A DNA stretch of 64,000 nucleotides from Verpa conica (lineage: Eukaryota > Ascomycota > Pezizomycetes > Pezizales > Morchellaceae): NCBI GenBank assembly GCA_033030425.1, contig JAUFSD010000023.1:434001-498000 (forward strand), read 5' to 3'. The notes beneath the pieces are model-generated. The model was given only the letters and a program-made list of their open reading frames with translations. It made no database searches and had not been told where the DNA came from. Of the stretch, positions 23,267 through 35,922 are shown piece by piece. The number at the start of each line of letters is the position of its first letter. Position 1 is the stretch's first letter. The position numbers and the translations under genes were made by a program.

Positions 23267-26200
23267 ATGGCAAAAGATGGTCAAACACAGTCTGTGATTG
23301 TGCCGCACCCCCCTGTTGCAGCTCAATTCATAGGGAAAGATGGAAAAACATCTCAAGAGCGCCTTATGACACTCGAACTACAGGATGGAAGTGCCTACCA
23401 AGGTTTCTCTTTTGGAGCCGAAAAGAGCGTTTCCGGGGAATTGGTTTTCCAAACAGGTAATTAAAAAAATATAATATAGAATTATTTACGAAATTTTCTT
23501 GGGAAAACCTTTGCTGATAGATTATGGTTCATGCAGGAATGGTGGGATACCCAGAAACAATAACTGATCCCTCATATCGGGGTCAGATTCTGGTCATGAC
23601 TTTCCCTCTCGTTGGAAACTATGGTAGACCAACCTCTTAATTTCTTGACCCAATAGCATGAACTGACGCGGAGATTAGGTGTACCATCTAGAGAGACCAC
23701 GGACGAGCTTCTCGGCTCTTTGGCCTCATATTTTGAAGCCAATGAAATCCACATTGCGGGAATGATATGTGCTTCGTATTCGGGAGAGGATTACAGTCAT
23801 TACCTTGCAGAGAGTTCTTTGGGCACATGGCTAAAGGAACAAGGTGTCCCTGCTATCTACGGGATTGATACCAGGGCCCTTACGAAGAAGATCCGGACCC
23901 AAGGAAGCATGCTCGGAAAGATATTGCTTCAAAAGAGTCTTAATGTCGGAGAGAAACTTGCAAGTGGCTTAAGCTCTATCGTTGGCACAAGAAGCTCAAG
24001 TCAAGATTGGCGGGCAGACTTTGAAACAGTGGATTGGGTTGACCCTAACATTAAGAATCTTGTTGCTGAAGGTAATTTAACTATCAATAGTATTCCACTG
24101 ATTTGTTATTAACAATACATACATAGTCTCTATCAAGGAACCCAAGCTCTACACTCCACCTACAGATAAAGCACTGAAACGACCTGATGGCAAGCCCGTC
24201 CGCATCCTTTTCGTCGATGTTGGTGGGAAGTACAACCAACTTCGTTGCTTCCTTTCGAGGGGTGTCGAGGTCAAAGCAGTACCATGGGACTACGATATAT
24301 CTCAGGAAGCCGGTAAATACGATGGTCTCTTCATCAGTAACGGACCTGGTGACCCAGCCACCCTCTCTACAACTGTTAAGAACCTCGAAAAGGCCTTGGC
24401 CGATGCAAAGACACCTATATTTGGTATCTGTCTTGGTCATCAACTCCTCGCACGAGCAGCGGGTGCAGAAACGAAGAAGATGAAATTTGGTAACCGAGGG
24501 CATAATATCCCTTGCACCAACCTTATTTCGGGACGATGCTACATAACTTCGCAGAACCACGGTTTCGCAGTTGATACCGATACACTGAAGAATGGTTGGG
24601 AAGAATTGTTTGTCAATGCAAACGATGGTTCAAACGAGGGTATCTGGCACACACAAAAGCCGTTCTTCAGTGTCCAATTCCATCCAGAGAGCACCCCCGG
24701 CCCCAAAGACACTGAATTCCTCTTTGATGTCTTCCTAAACGCTGTAAAGAAGACATTGGGTCTTAATGGGAAGACTGCTTTGAATATGCCTGTCGAGATG
24801 CCCGGCGGTTTACTTGTAGACAATGAAAAAGTGTATCCCAAAGTCTCGGTAAAGAAAGTTCTGGTTTTGGGGAGCGGAGGTTTGAGTATTGGCCAGGCTG
24901 GAGAGTTTGACTACTCAGGAAGTCAGGTATGCAAATCACCCCGGTTCCGATTCTATTTTGAGACGCTTCTGCTCTCGAGGGAGAGTGATATACCGGGACT
25001 GCTTAGTAGAGCAGACCTGAGGGATATCTACCCATTGGAGAAAACTCTAGGATCTAGAATCTTGTTTCACTATTGATCAAATATAGCAATTTTTTCCCCT
25101 AAGCTAATAGAATATATAGGCCATAAAAGCTCTCAAGGAGGAGGGCATCTATACAATTCTCATTAATCCAAACATCGCCACCATCCAAACATCAAAAGGT
25201 CTCGCAGACAAGGTCTACTTTCTTCCTGTAACAGCCGAGTTCGTTCGCAAGGTAATCGTCCATGAGCGGCCAGACTCTATCTATGTCACTTTTGGTGGCC
25301 AGACCGCTCTTCAGGTGGGTATTGAGCTTAAAGATGAGCTTAAAGAGCTTGGGGTGAAGGTTCTCGGTACACCAATCGAAACAATCATTCAGACTGAGGA
25401 CAGAGAGCTTTTTGCAAGGGCTATGGAAGAGATTGGCGAGAAGTGTGCTAAGTCTGCATCGGCCTCCTCAGTTGAAGAGGCTTTGAAGGTTGTCAAGGAT
25501 ATTAAGTTCCCGGTAATCGTTCGTGCTGCTTACGCTCTTGGTGGTCTGGGAAGCGGTTTTGCCAACAATGAAGAAGAGCTCGTCGATCTGTGCAACAAGG
25601 CATTTGCGGCGAGTCCTCAAGTTCTCATTGAGAAGTCTATGAAAGGCTGGAAGGAGATTGAATACGAGGTTGTTAGAGATTGTCGTGATAATTGTATTAC
25701 CGTGTGTAATATGGAGGTAAGATTTATTCCAAATTTAATATGAGTAGAGAACTGAAAATTACTTTAAGAACTTCGATCCTCTCGGAATTCACACCGGTGA
25801 CTCGATTGTCGTTGCTCCATCCCAGACCTTGTCAGACGAAGACTACAACATGCTGCGAACAACAGCTGTCAATGTCATTAGACACTTGGGCGTTATCGGT
25901 GAATGCAATATCCAATATGCTCTTAACCCATTCTCCAAGGAGTACTGTATTATCGAGGTCAATGCTCGTCTTTCGAGGTCATCAGCTTTAGCGTCAAAAG
26001 CTACCGGGTACCCTCTTGCATTCATAGCTGCCAAATTGGGTCTTGGAATTCCCTTGAATGAGATTAAGAACTCTGTCACAAAGGTTACCTGCGCCTGTTT
26101 CGAGCCTTCCCTTGATTATGTTGTTGTCAAAATTCCACGTTGGGATCTAAAGAAATTCACCCGCGTCTCTACTCTTCTCTCTTCTTCTATGAAGAGTGTT

Positions 26201-29200
26201 GGAGAAGTCATGAGCATTGGTCGTACGTTCGAGGAGGCGATTCAGAAGGCGATTCGAGCAATTGATTTCCATAATATCGGTTTCAATCAGACACAGGCAT
26301 TGATGAGTATTGACCAGGAGCTACAGACTCCCTCCGACCAGAGATTGTTTGCCATCGCAAACGCTATGCACCAAGGCTACACAGTCGAGAGAATCTGGCA
26401 GCTAACCCAGATTGACAAATGGTTCCTGAATAAGCTTATGGGTCTCATCGACTTCGGAAAGATTATGAGCACGTTTAATGCATCCACTATTACCCCACCA
26501 CTGTTCAAACAAGCAAAGCAGCTAGGATTTTCTGATAAGCAGTTGGCGGAGTTCTGGAGTTCCAATGAGGTCGCAGTCCGGAGGTTACGTGTTGAGCAGG
26601 GAATCATGCCTGTTGTAAAGCAGATTGATACTGGTAAATTCTGACCTCCACGAAGCTTTACTAAATAAAGACTAATAATTACCTAGTTGCGGCCGAATTC
26701 CCTGCATTCACCAACTACCTCTATATGACATACAGCGGCATTGAGCATGATGTGGAGTTTAATGATAAGGGCGTCATGGTCCTTGGTTCTGGTGTTTATC
26801 GTATTGGATCCTCGGTTGAATTTGATTGGTGCGCTGTCCGTGCTGTCAGAACACTTCGAGAGAAGGGTGTCAAGACTATTATGGTCAACTACAACCCAGA
26901 AACTGTCAGTACCGATTACGATGAGGCCGACAAACTTTATTTTGAGAACATCAATCTCGAGACTATCCTTGATATTTATCAGCTCGAGTCTTCAAGCGGT
27001 GTGATCATTGCTATGGGTGGACAAACGCCTAATAATATCGCTCTTCCGCTCCATCGCTTGAATGTCAAGATCCTGGGAACATCGCCAGAGATGATTGACA
27101 GCGCAGAAAATAGATACAAATTCTCTCGTATGCTAGACAGGATTGAGGTAGATCAACCTGCTTGGAAGGAGCTTACCAGCATTGAGGAAGCCACAGAGTT
27201 CTGCGACAAGGTCACTTACCCTGTGTTGGTTCGTCCATCTTATGTCCTTTCTGGTGCTGCTATGAATACTGTCTATTCGAAAGACGATCTCGCGAATTAC
27301 CTCAATCAGGCTGCCGATGTCTCAAAAGAGCACCCTGTCGTCATTACTAAGTACATCGAAAATGCGAAGGAGATCGAAATGGACGCAGTAGCTAAAAACG
27401 GAAAGATGGTCATGCACTTCATTTCAGAGCACGTTGAGAACGCTGGTGTCCACTCAGGTGACGCTACATTGATCCTCCCACCCCAAGATTTGGACCCAGA
27501 GACCGTGCGCCGGATTGAAGAGGCGACAAGGAAGATTGGAAATGCCCTCAATGTCACTGGTCCATTCAACATTCAATTCATTGCGAAGGATAACGAAATC
27601 AAAGTGATTGAGTGTAATGTCCGAGCTTCACGATCATTTCCATTCGTTTCCAAAGTTATGGGTGTCGACCTTATAGAGATGGCTACAAAAGCGATTATGG
27701 GACTTCCGGTTGATGCTTACCCGCCTATTGATATTCCAAAAGACTATGTCGGAATCAAAGTACCGCATTTCAGTTTCTCCCGTTTGTCTGGTGCAGATCC
27801 AGTCCTTGGTGTTGAGATGGCCTCTACCGGTGAGGTTGCATGTTTCGGTCGTGATAAATTCGAAGCGTATATTAAAGCCTTGCTCTCTACTGGCTTCCGC
27901 TTGCCCAAGAAGAACATTCTTTTATCTATCGGTTCCTTCAAGGAAAAGATGGAGATGCTTCCATCGGTGAAGAAGTTGCATCAACTTGGATACAAGCTCT
28001 TTGCGACTGCAGGAACTGCAGATTTCATCCAAGAGCATGGAATACCGGTTCAATACCTTGAGGTCCTAGGTGAAGGTGCACCAGGAGAGTCGAATGATCA
28101 GAAGTCAGAATACTCTTTAACGCAGCATTTGGCTAATAACTTGATTGATTTGTATATCAACTTGCCATCTGCCAATAGATTTCGCAGACCTGCGTCGTAT
28201 ATGTCTAGAGGTTACCAGACTAGACGTATGGCAGTCGATTATCATACACCATTGGTCACGAATGTCAAGAATGCCAAACTACTGATTGAGGCAATCGCGC
28301 GTAGCTATAAGTTAGATGTCGATACTGTCGATTACCAAACTAGTCATCGCACTATCACACTTCCTGGACTCATCAACATTGCTGCCTTTGTTCCTGGTCT
28401 AGCTAAGGAGAGTAGTAGGGACTTTGAGCATGTCACAAAGGAGTCTATTGCATCCGGATTTTCAATGATCAGAGTTCTACCCCTCGGTGTCGAAAATAGC
28501 TTAACAGATGCCAAAGCATTGCAGACTGCTCAGGCAAACAGCAAGAGGGCCCACTGCGACTTCAACTTTTCCGTTGCAGCTACCTCAACTAATGCCCAAC
28601 AATTAGGCCAGCTAGTTACCCAAGTCGGTTCCCTCTTCATTCCCTTCAACCACCTTTCTGGAAACATCAACAAGGTCGCGGCGGTGACTTCCCATTTCGA
28701 GGTTTGGCCTTCGCAAAAGCCAATTATGACCGATGCAAAAACCACCGATTTAGCCTCAATTCTTCTTCTCGCCAGTCTCCATAGTCGCAATGTCCATGTT
28801 ACTAGTGTAACAACAAAGGATGATATTAAGTTGATCGCCCTGAGTAAGGAAAAGGGTCTCAAGGTTACATGCGATGTTGCCGTGTATGCACTATTCTTGA
28901 CCCAAGAAGATTATCCTCAATGCACCACTCTCCCAACGGCCAAAGATCAAGCGGCACTTTGGGAAAACTTAGCTAGTATTGACTGTTTCTCAGTCGGAAG
29001 TTTGCCATACCAACTGGCCCATGACACTAAAAAGGCACCTTGTTCCTCTGTTGGCATCGCCGATTCGCTTCCTTTACTGATCACCGCTGTCTGTGACGGT
29101 CGCTTGACAATTGAGGATGTTAAACTTCGTCTACACGATAATCCTAAGGCTATCTTTGAGCTTCACGACCAACCCCTCTGCTCTGTTGAGGTAGAATTAG

Positions 29201-30651
29201 ACAGATCTTACACCCTACAACCAACTGAGGTCTGGTCTCCTCTTGTTGGACGCAAGCTCAAGGCCACTGTGAAAAGGGTTATTTTTGAGAATACGACTGT
29301 TAGTCTTGATGGCCGCGTCAACAGCGATGGAACACTTGGATCTCAAGCTTCAGTTACCTTCCACAACCCCGTTGCCAGTGCCCCAGTTATTTCACCTGAG
29401 CCTACTCGTGTCCCCGAGATGTCGCTCAGCCGGCAGATTATGAGCCCGAATTTGATGGCACGGATGCACTCTGTGAGCAACGAGAACATGCCTACGCTTC
29501 ATGTAGGAAGCCCCATGGTAGAACCTACACCAAGCCTGCCCCTCCAGGTCTTCCCACCTGCGTCTACAGTATCTCCATCACTTCAAGAGCTCCTATCCCG
29601 GGAAAATATGTTCAAGCGTCGCCACATTTTATCAGTCAGCCAATTCAACCGTGCGGATTTGCACCACCTTTTTACTGTTGCACAGGAGATGAGACTCGCA
29701 GTTGAACGCTGGGGAATCATTGATCTTCTTAAGGGCCGCTTGCTTTGCACGATGTTCTTTGAGCCATCAACACGCACTTCTGCATCGTTTGATGCTGCCA
29801 TGCAGCGCCTTGGAGGACGTACTGTAGCTATTTCCGCGGCACATTCCAGCCAAGTAAAGGGAGAGACTTTACAAGATACCATTCGCACCCTTGCTTGCTA
29901 CGGCGATGCTGTTATCTTGAGACACCCTGATGAATCTAGCGCTGCTACGGCAGCTAGATTCTCGCCAGTTCCTATTATCAATGGAGGTAGGCAACGGAAC
30001 TGATAAATCATTACTTGAATAGGTAACTGACAACACTTACAGGAAACGGCAGTCTTGAACACCCTACACAAGCATTCCTTGACCTTTTTACTATCCGTGA
30101 AGAATTAGGAACCGTCAACGGCCTTACAGTTACTTTTGTTGGAGACCTTAAATTTGGTCGCCCAGTTCACTCCCTCGCGAAGCTCCTTCAACATTACCAT
30201 GTCCGTATCAAGTTCGTCTCTCCACCGCAGCTCGCTATGCCGCCAACGATCCTCGAAGCCCTCAGAGCCTCCGGGATGGTAATTGAGGAGTACACTGAGC
30301 TCACACCAGATGTTGTTGCAAGCTCTGACGTACTCTATTGCACACGTGTTCAGAAAGAAAGATTCGAGGATTTAGCTGAGTTCGAGAAGTTGAAGAATAG
30401 TTTCATCATTAATAACGCAGTCATGAAGAATGCAAAGAGCCACATGGTCGTCATGCACCCATTGCCGAGGAATGCAGAGATTGGAGAGGAAGTAGACTTT
30501 GACCAGAGGGCAGCTTATTTCAGACAGGTATACTATTCTCTAATACCCTTCTTTCAGGCCCCATGTACGTTGAATAGAAACTAACTGGTCTCAATAGATG
30601 AGGTATGGACTTTACTGCAGGATGGCTTTGCTCGCATTAGTTATGGTATGA
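23267..30651 (+). CDS. URA2: URA2/pyrABCN: carbamoyl-phosphate synthase II-aspartate transcarbamylase
   Basis: Nine exons (23267-23456, 23537-23623, 23679-24071, 24127-24926, 25120-25716, 25769-26633, 26687-29986, 30043-30527, 30598-30651) encode 2256 aa. The enzyme makes carbamoyl phosphate from glutamine, bicarbonate and ATP and passes it to aspartate, the first two steps of pyrimidine synthesis. Domain order: small CPS subunit and glutaminase ([14 protein letters not shown] with catalytic Cys; FHPEST); two ATP-grasp halves ([20 protein letters not shown] and [16 protein letters not shown]); an allosteric MGS-like region ([15 protein letters not shown]); a dihydroorotase-like linker; and ATCase ([26 protein letters not shown]). 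The linker reads [13 protein letters not shown] where active dihydroorotases have the metal-binding HxH, so it is inactive, as in other fungi. The final exon encodes only 17 residues plus stop ([10 protein letters not shown]...). Confidence 0.97.
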
Positions 30652-31256
30652 GTTAAATAGGACTCTAGGGGAAAGTCCAATAAGATGTACAAGGGTAGTG
30701 ATTGGTTTTTCTAGATGTCTCTTTGCAGTGACTGTGAATAAAAAGTTTCATGTCATTTTAATTTTATACTAAACTTTAGGAGTATTCACAGGGAAATATA
30801 TATAAGAGAAGTTTCCTAGAGACATACATGTATATTTGTAAGACAGCCAAGAGTAGCTATAAGGGTCAGGGTTAGCTACTCGGATCCTTAGAATAACTAT
30901 TGGTAACACTGCTAGGTAGAGTGAGCCGACAGGGTGCCCTACTTAGACGGTATCCGCTTAGAGTTACCGAGTGTAATACAATCACGTGATATAGTCTCAG
31001 CGCTTTAATCTTGTTCCTAGTCATTTTAGGGAATGCTAAAGGTTTCTAGGAATGTTAAAAAGACATATTGTATATTTTATTTATCTCCCCCATATACTTA
31101 TATATTTTGAGGTTTATACCTGTCACTGGTGCGGGGAGTGACAGCCTTGTAAGCTCAGCTACGCCGCCATAGCTTCTAAATCGTACATACACCACAGTTA
31201 CAATACTCTAGGTACAATAAACATGACTACTAGGTCAGTATTATTCCTACAGATCT
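30652..31256. other. Intergenic region URA2-NLR2
   Basis: AT-rich, no gene. Contains the 10-bp palindrome atcacgtgat at 30981-30990, listed separately. The 5' leader of NLR2 presumably lies near the right edge; an acceptor-like ctacag sits just before the chosen NLR2 start, so a further upstream exon cannot be excluded. Confidence 0.5.
30981..30990. promoter_or_regulatory. ATCACGTGAT palindrome (E-box-like)
   Basis: A perfect 10-bp palindrome with a CACGTG core, the binding site type of bHLH factors. The same 10-mer occurs at 60434-60443 between eIF3b copy 2 and PUS1. It lies about 270 bp before NLR2. Function is inferred from motif only. Confidence 0.35.
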
Positions 31257-34200
31257 ATGTTTTTTGTCTTGCTGACCCGAGCTCGGATACCATGCAGCAT
31301 ACCATTAGACCCTTGGTCTCTTGCCCGGGAGAGATACTTGGCGACGCTAACAGATGACCAAAAACTCCTCTTTACACATGCGTCGCTAGAGAATGTCCTT
31401 TACACCACAACCGTAGAGCAGAGGAAATACCAGCATGATAGCAAATATATTGCTTTAGCAGCGAAATTAAAGCCTTTTCTTGATGCAGTTGGTGACTATG
31501 GAGCTGCTCTTGACGTCTTCTCGAATACCTATTCTCTCGTCATGTGTCCACTATGGGGAAGTATTAGGGTTTTGCTACATGTAGGGTTTCTGAATTACTT
31601 TATACAAATCCAGCGCTTACCTTATCGGAAATATTTGGGTTAATAAGGTATGGATACGCCATAGATCGCAAGCGAATTCCACAGTTACTTCGAAAAATTA
31701 GTCGACATGTTTGCCGCAATTGGTGCAGTCCTTCAAACATTTCGCGTTTACGAAAACATATTCGCTGGTCACCACTCGTTGCTACATGCCTTATCCGTAG
31801 TTTACCTTGATATAATCACATTCTGCATGAATGCAAAACGTATTTTTATTAAAGCGAAGCAGAAAAAAGGTTATCCCATAAACTCTTAACCGAATATACC
31901 TAAAATTCTAATCACGGCAATAAATCATAGGATTACACAGTATCCAATTGAGGATTCTATGGAGGCCTTTTGACAGGGAATTTGGGGAGGTTGTAGAAAA
32001 TTTCCACAGGCACAAAAAAAATGTAGAACGACAAGCGTCACTTGCGCATATGATAGAAGCTGCCAATGAGAGGGAAGCTCAATTAGTTGAAAGGAACAAA
32101 GCACAACTCGAAAAAGCACGCGAGATCGCAGTAAAAAAGGGTATGATCCTCAGTTCTCATCCTATGTGTGGAATCAGACTGAAGTCCATCTTTCTCCGTT
32201 AAATTTTCCTACTCACGAAATCAAACTATGACATTGGTTGACTTTTAATAGAACTCAAGCGCCTGCGAATTTTAAAGAAACTATCGAATATTGATCACGA
32301 GTCCAGACACCGACAATTGCGTAAAACGAGGTGTGGAAATACAGGGAATTGGATATTCAAGACTCAGCAATATATGGAATGGATTGTGAATAGTGAATCC
32401 TGTTGTCTTTGGTGCTACGGTATACGTAGGTTCCTCAGAGCTCTCTAAAGTCCGAAAGTAAAGCGCTAACACGCTTTTTCTTACTAATAGCGGGCTCTGG
32501 AAAAACAATAATTACGTATGCGGTTACATTACTATTCTATTAAAAGTCTTTTCAACTGACGACACATCTACTGATAGGTCAACAGTGGTCGACAACTTGA
32601 TAGCTGCAACTTCAGCTCCGGGCGCGCATACTGTGATTTATTTCTATTGCGATTACTCTAACAGTAAAACACTCGAGGCTTCGGGGATCCTGGAAAACTT
32701 CATTCTACAACTATTATCGACAAAAACAGAAATACCTGATGATATTCAGTCAACACTTCTAGATTCTTATAAAGGGATAAAGAAACCAGATACCGGTGAA
32801 CTACTAGATATTCTCTTATCAGTTATCAAGCTTTTCGATAAAATTTTTCTAGTTCTTGATGGAATCGACGAATGCGGAGGCAGCGATCGCGTCGACCTTT
32901 TAACTATTATCCAATCGATTATGAAGTCAGATGCAACTACTGTTAAGATCTTTCTCGCAAGCCGTGCAGATGTCGACCTTGAGAGAACTTTGGGGGATTA
33001 TATCTGTTTACCAATTTCCGCGGATGATATCGCTGCAGATATCGAGACCTTTGTTAACGACATCATTGAATCGAAGGTCTTATCTCGCGAGCTTGTAGTT
33101 AGGGATCCAAAATTAGTCCGGGAGATTCTGGACGCATTAGTGGATGGAGCTCAGGGAATGTAAGTTTATTCACCCCGTTTCTATCCAGAGTTAACCATTT
33201 TTTCCACACATTAACCCTGTCTAGGTTTATATGGGTTACCTTCCAAATCGAAGATCTTTGCGAGCAAACATGCGACAGCGGCATTCGAGAGGTTCTCGGC
33301 AACCTTCCAGTAGGACTAGTAGAAACATATACACGGGCCTTACGAAAGATTCATACGGGAAGGGCAGCTACAGCTCAACTTGCCCAAAAGGTCTTCAAGT
33401 GGATGGCTTGTGCGAGACGTCCATTGATTATGGATGAGATCAAGGAAGCCATATCTATTTCCCCGGGAGACAAATACTTGGACCCAGAAAAAATCACAAC
33501 AGACAATTCGAGAATTATCCAGGCTTGTGCGAATCTTGTGGTTTTTGATAGTGACGAAGGAACAATCCGGTTTGCGCATTATAGCATCCAAGAATTCCTA
33601 CTCTATAACTCAGTGGCCGAAAACACTACGGATATCCATTTTCACCTCCCCGACGCCGAGCGCGAGGTCGGAGAAATATGTCTCACTTACCTCTCTTTCA
33701 GCCATTTTAGGACCCAAGTCTCTAGAATTGAGACACAAGATAAAACCCTTCGTACAGATTTAAGTCATTTAGGTTTATCGCTCTATTTTAGAGAATCTTA
33801 TCTTGGACGGTTTATGAAGGTTATTTTCGATGGATGGATGCGCTTTAGAGGTTGTAAGAGCAACCAGTCCAAATTCTCCATTAACTGGGGCGAATATCTA
33901 AAACAAACACCACATACGGCGCCTAGTCCAGAGCTCGAGCAGCAATATCGACTTTTAGACTATGTTATCGAGAACTGGGCTTGGCATACGATGGGATTCT
34001 CTAATACAAATACAATATTCTGGCCTATTTTCAGAAGCCTAGCACTGGAAAGACAGCTCCCGTTCAGTTTTCGCCCCTGGGGGAATATTGAGATATCAAA
34101 AGACCTCCCATACATGTCAATGGTTGTATGGGCAGTAGAAACGAGTCACGAGCCTTTATTGAGACTTCTTTTAGAGCCGCCAAAAGGTTTTGGCTTAAGT

Positions 34201-35532
34201 GTATACCTTGACCAGCAAATAGAGGAGAATGGGTTGGAGTTATTCGCAGTGGCGTTGAACCAGTCAATTTCAAGAGGATATAGCGCATGTGTCAAGCTAC
34301 TACTAGAGGATAGAGTCAGCTTAAGTTCTCAGGATAAGATCAACGCCGTACTTGGCTCTGCGCTCTATCTAGCAGTCGATGGTGGACACCATACAGTTAT
34401 CCGCTTGCTTCTAGAGAATGGGGCTACCCGGAACCTATTAGACAACTACTGGAATATAGCGCTTAATCTGGTAGCTGAGAGAGGCTATGACGCATGTATA
34501 AAGCTGCTGCTAGAGAGTGGGTGCCGTGATAAAGTAGCAGCGCTTCATCGAGCTGCCAACGATGGAGAGGATATTATGGTCGAGCTGCTACTAGCAAGGG
34601 GAGTCGACCCAAATCCTATGGGCGAAAATGGTACAGCACTCCACCTGGCAAGCGAGAAAGGATATGATAGTTGCGTCAAGGTGCTATTGGATGGCGGGGC
34701 CGGACCAGATCTTAAAAATTCCTACGAGGAGACTGCGCTCCACCTTGCCGCTGAGGGTGGAAAGGATGCGGTAGTCAAGCTGCTACTAGACGGTAAGGCG
34801 AACCTGAATCTTAAGGATTCATACGAGGACACTGCACTCCACCTTGCAGTGAGGGGCGGAAAGGATGCGATAGTCAAGTTGCTGTTAGATGGTAGGGCCG
34901 AGCTGGACCTTAAAAACTCTGACCAGAACACTGCGCTCCACATAGCAACCTTTAGTGAAAATGTTGCGGTTGTCAAGCTGCTGTTAGATCATAGAGCTGG
35001 ACTCGATTTTAAAAATTCCTCTAAGAATACTGCACTCCACATTGCGGTGAGGGGAGGGAATAATGAGATAGTCAAGCTGCTACTAGATGGCGGTGCCAAA
35101 CCAGATCTTAAAAATTCCTACAGGGACACTGCACTCCACCTTGCAGTGAGGGGCGGAAAGGATGCGATAGTCAAGTTGCTGTTAGATGGTAGGGCCGAGC
35201 TGGACCTTAAAAACTCTGACGAGAACACTGCGCTCCACATAGCAACCTTTAGTGAAAATGCTGTGGTTGTCAAGCTGCTGTTAGATCATGGAGCTGGACT
35301 CGATTTTAAAAATTCCTCTAAGAATACTGCACTCCACATTGCGGTGATGGGAGGAAATAATGAGATAGTCAAGCTGCTACTAGGTGGCGGTGCCAAACCA
35401 GATCTTGAAGATTCCTACGGGGACACTGCACTCAACCTTGCAACCAGGGATGGAAATAATGCGGTAGTCGAGCTATTATTAGAAAGAGGTGCCAATCTAG
35501 GCCTTAGGAACAGCAGGATGAGTACTGTATAG
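31257..35532 (+). CDS. NLR2: NACHT/ankyrin STAND protein with a different N-terminus
   Basis: Seven exons: 31257-31580, 31665-31869, 31931-32140, 32252-32425, 32491-32515, 32578-33159 and 33225-35532, giving 1275 aa. The N-terminal about 250 residues (DPWSLARERYLATLTDDQK; YGAALDVFSNTYSLVMCPLWG; SVVYLDIITFC) match the conserved block in front of many fungal NACHT-ankyrin proteins (recently called DUF7708, from memory) and differ from NLR1. A charged coiled-coil (HKKNVERQASLAHMIEAANE) precedes NACHT. Walker A GSGKT is on a 25-nt exon (about residue 307), Walker B LVLDGIDECGG at about 405, with sensor LASRAD. Ankyrin repeats cover about 857-1275. The frame ends at TAG inside a short insertion; the pre-insertion frame continues downstream. 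The start codon is uncertain. It is oriented away from URA2 and NLR1. Confidence 0.85.
34828..35421 (+). repeat. 297-bp tandem duplication in NLR2 ankyrin array
   Basis: Blocks 34828-35124 and 35125-35421 each hold three ankyrin repeats and are almost identical in DNA. Both read DTALHLAVRGGKDAIVKLLL, then NTALHIATFSEN, then NTALHIAV. The period equals the one in NLR1. This indicates recent expansion of the recognition surface. Confidence 0.88.
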
Positions 35533-35785
35533 TCAGGAGGGAGCAGAGTGGGGAGTTAAATTGTATCAGGAGTTTGTGAGCAAAGGAGGATTAGAGGAGG
35601 GGGATAGGACAAATTGGACGAGGAGATTTGGAAATGTAAAGAGAGGAGTGGTGGTATGGAGTGGGTGTTGCTTTTGTTAGTTTTTTGTGTTACTTTAGTT
35701 ATTGTTTTAGGCTTGAGCTTAGGCTGGAAGTGGATGATTACCATAACCGAAAGGTTCATGTAATTAATGAGAAGAAAAAAAAAAA
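35526..35785 (+). mobile_element. Short A-tailed retroposon-like insertion in NLR2
   Basis: The 14-bp sequence agcaggatgagtac occurs at 35512-35525 and again at 35785-35798, flanking about 260 bp that end in a run of 11 A. This is the footprint of LINE-mediated retroposition (target-site duplication plus poly-A). No internal coding potential or clear Pol III boxes were recognised, so it may be a SINE or a retroposed RNA fragment. It introduces the stop codon at 35530-35532 that now ends NLR2. Confidence 0.75.
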
Positions 35786-35922
35786 GCAGGATGAGTACAG
35801 CACCCGACATAGCACTCCAACTAGTTGATGAACCGGCAGATCAACGCGTGAATCCGCAGGATTCGTTAATAGAAGCCATTTTAACAAGGGGACAAGCACA
35901 CTTGGGGTTTTATCGAAAATAG
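35786..35922 (+). pseudogene. Stranded 3' end of NLR2
   Basis: Downstream of the second target duplication the NLR2 frame resumes (STAPDIALQLVDEPADQ ... AILTRGQAHLGFYRK) and stops at 35920-35922. It fits as the continuation of the last ankyrin repeat (NSRMST) and a short tail of about 40 residues. In the present allele it is separated from the gene by the insertion and probably only part of the 3' UTR. Confidence 0.72.

Noticed and set aside
35526..35785. The insertion in NLR2 as an ordinary intron
   Set aside because: gtatag...gcag could serve as splice ends, but the spliced frame hits a stop within 15 codons, whereas the 14-bp duplication and A-tail fit retroposition and the frame continues exactly after the second duplicate.
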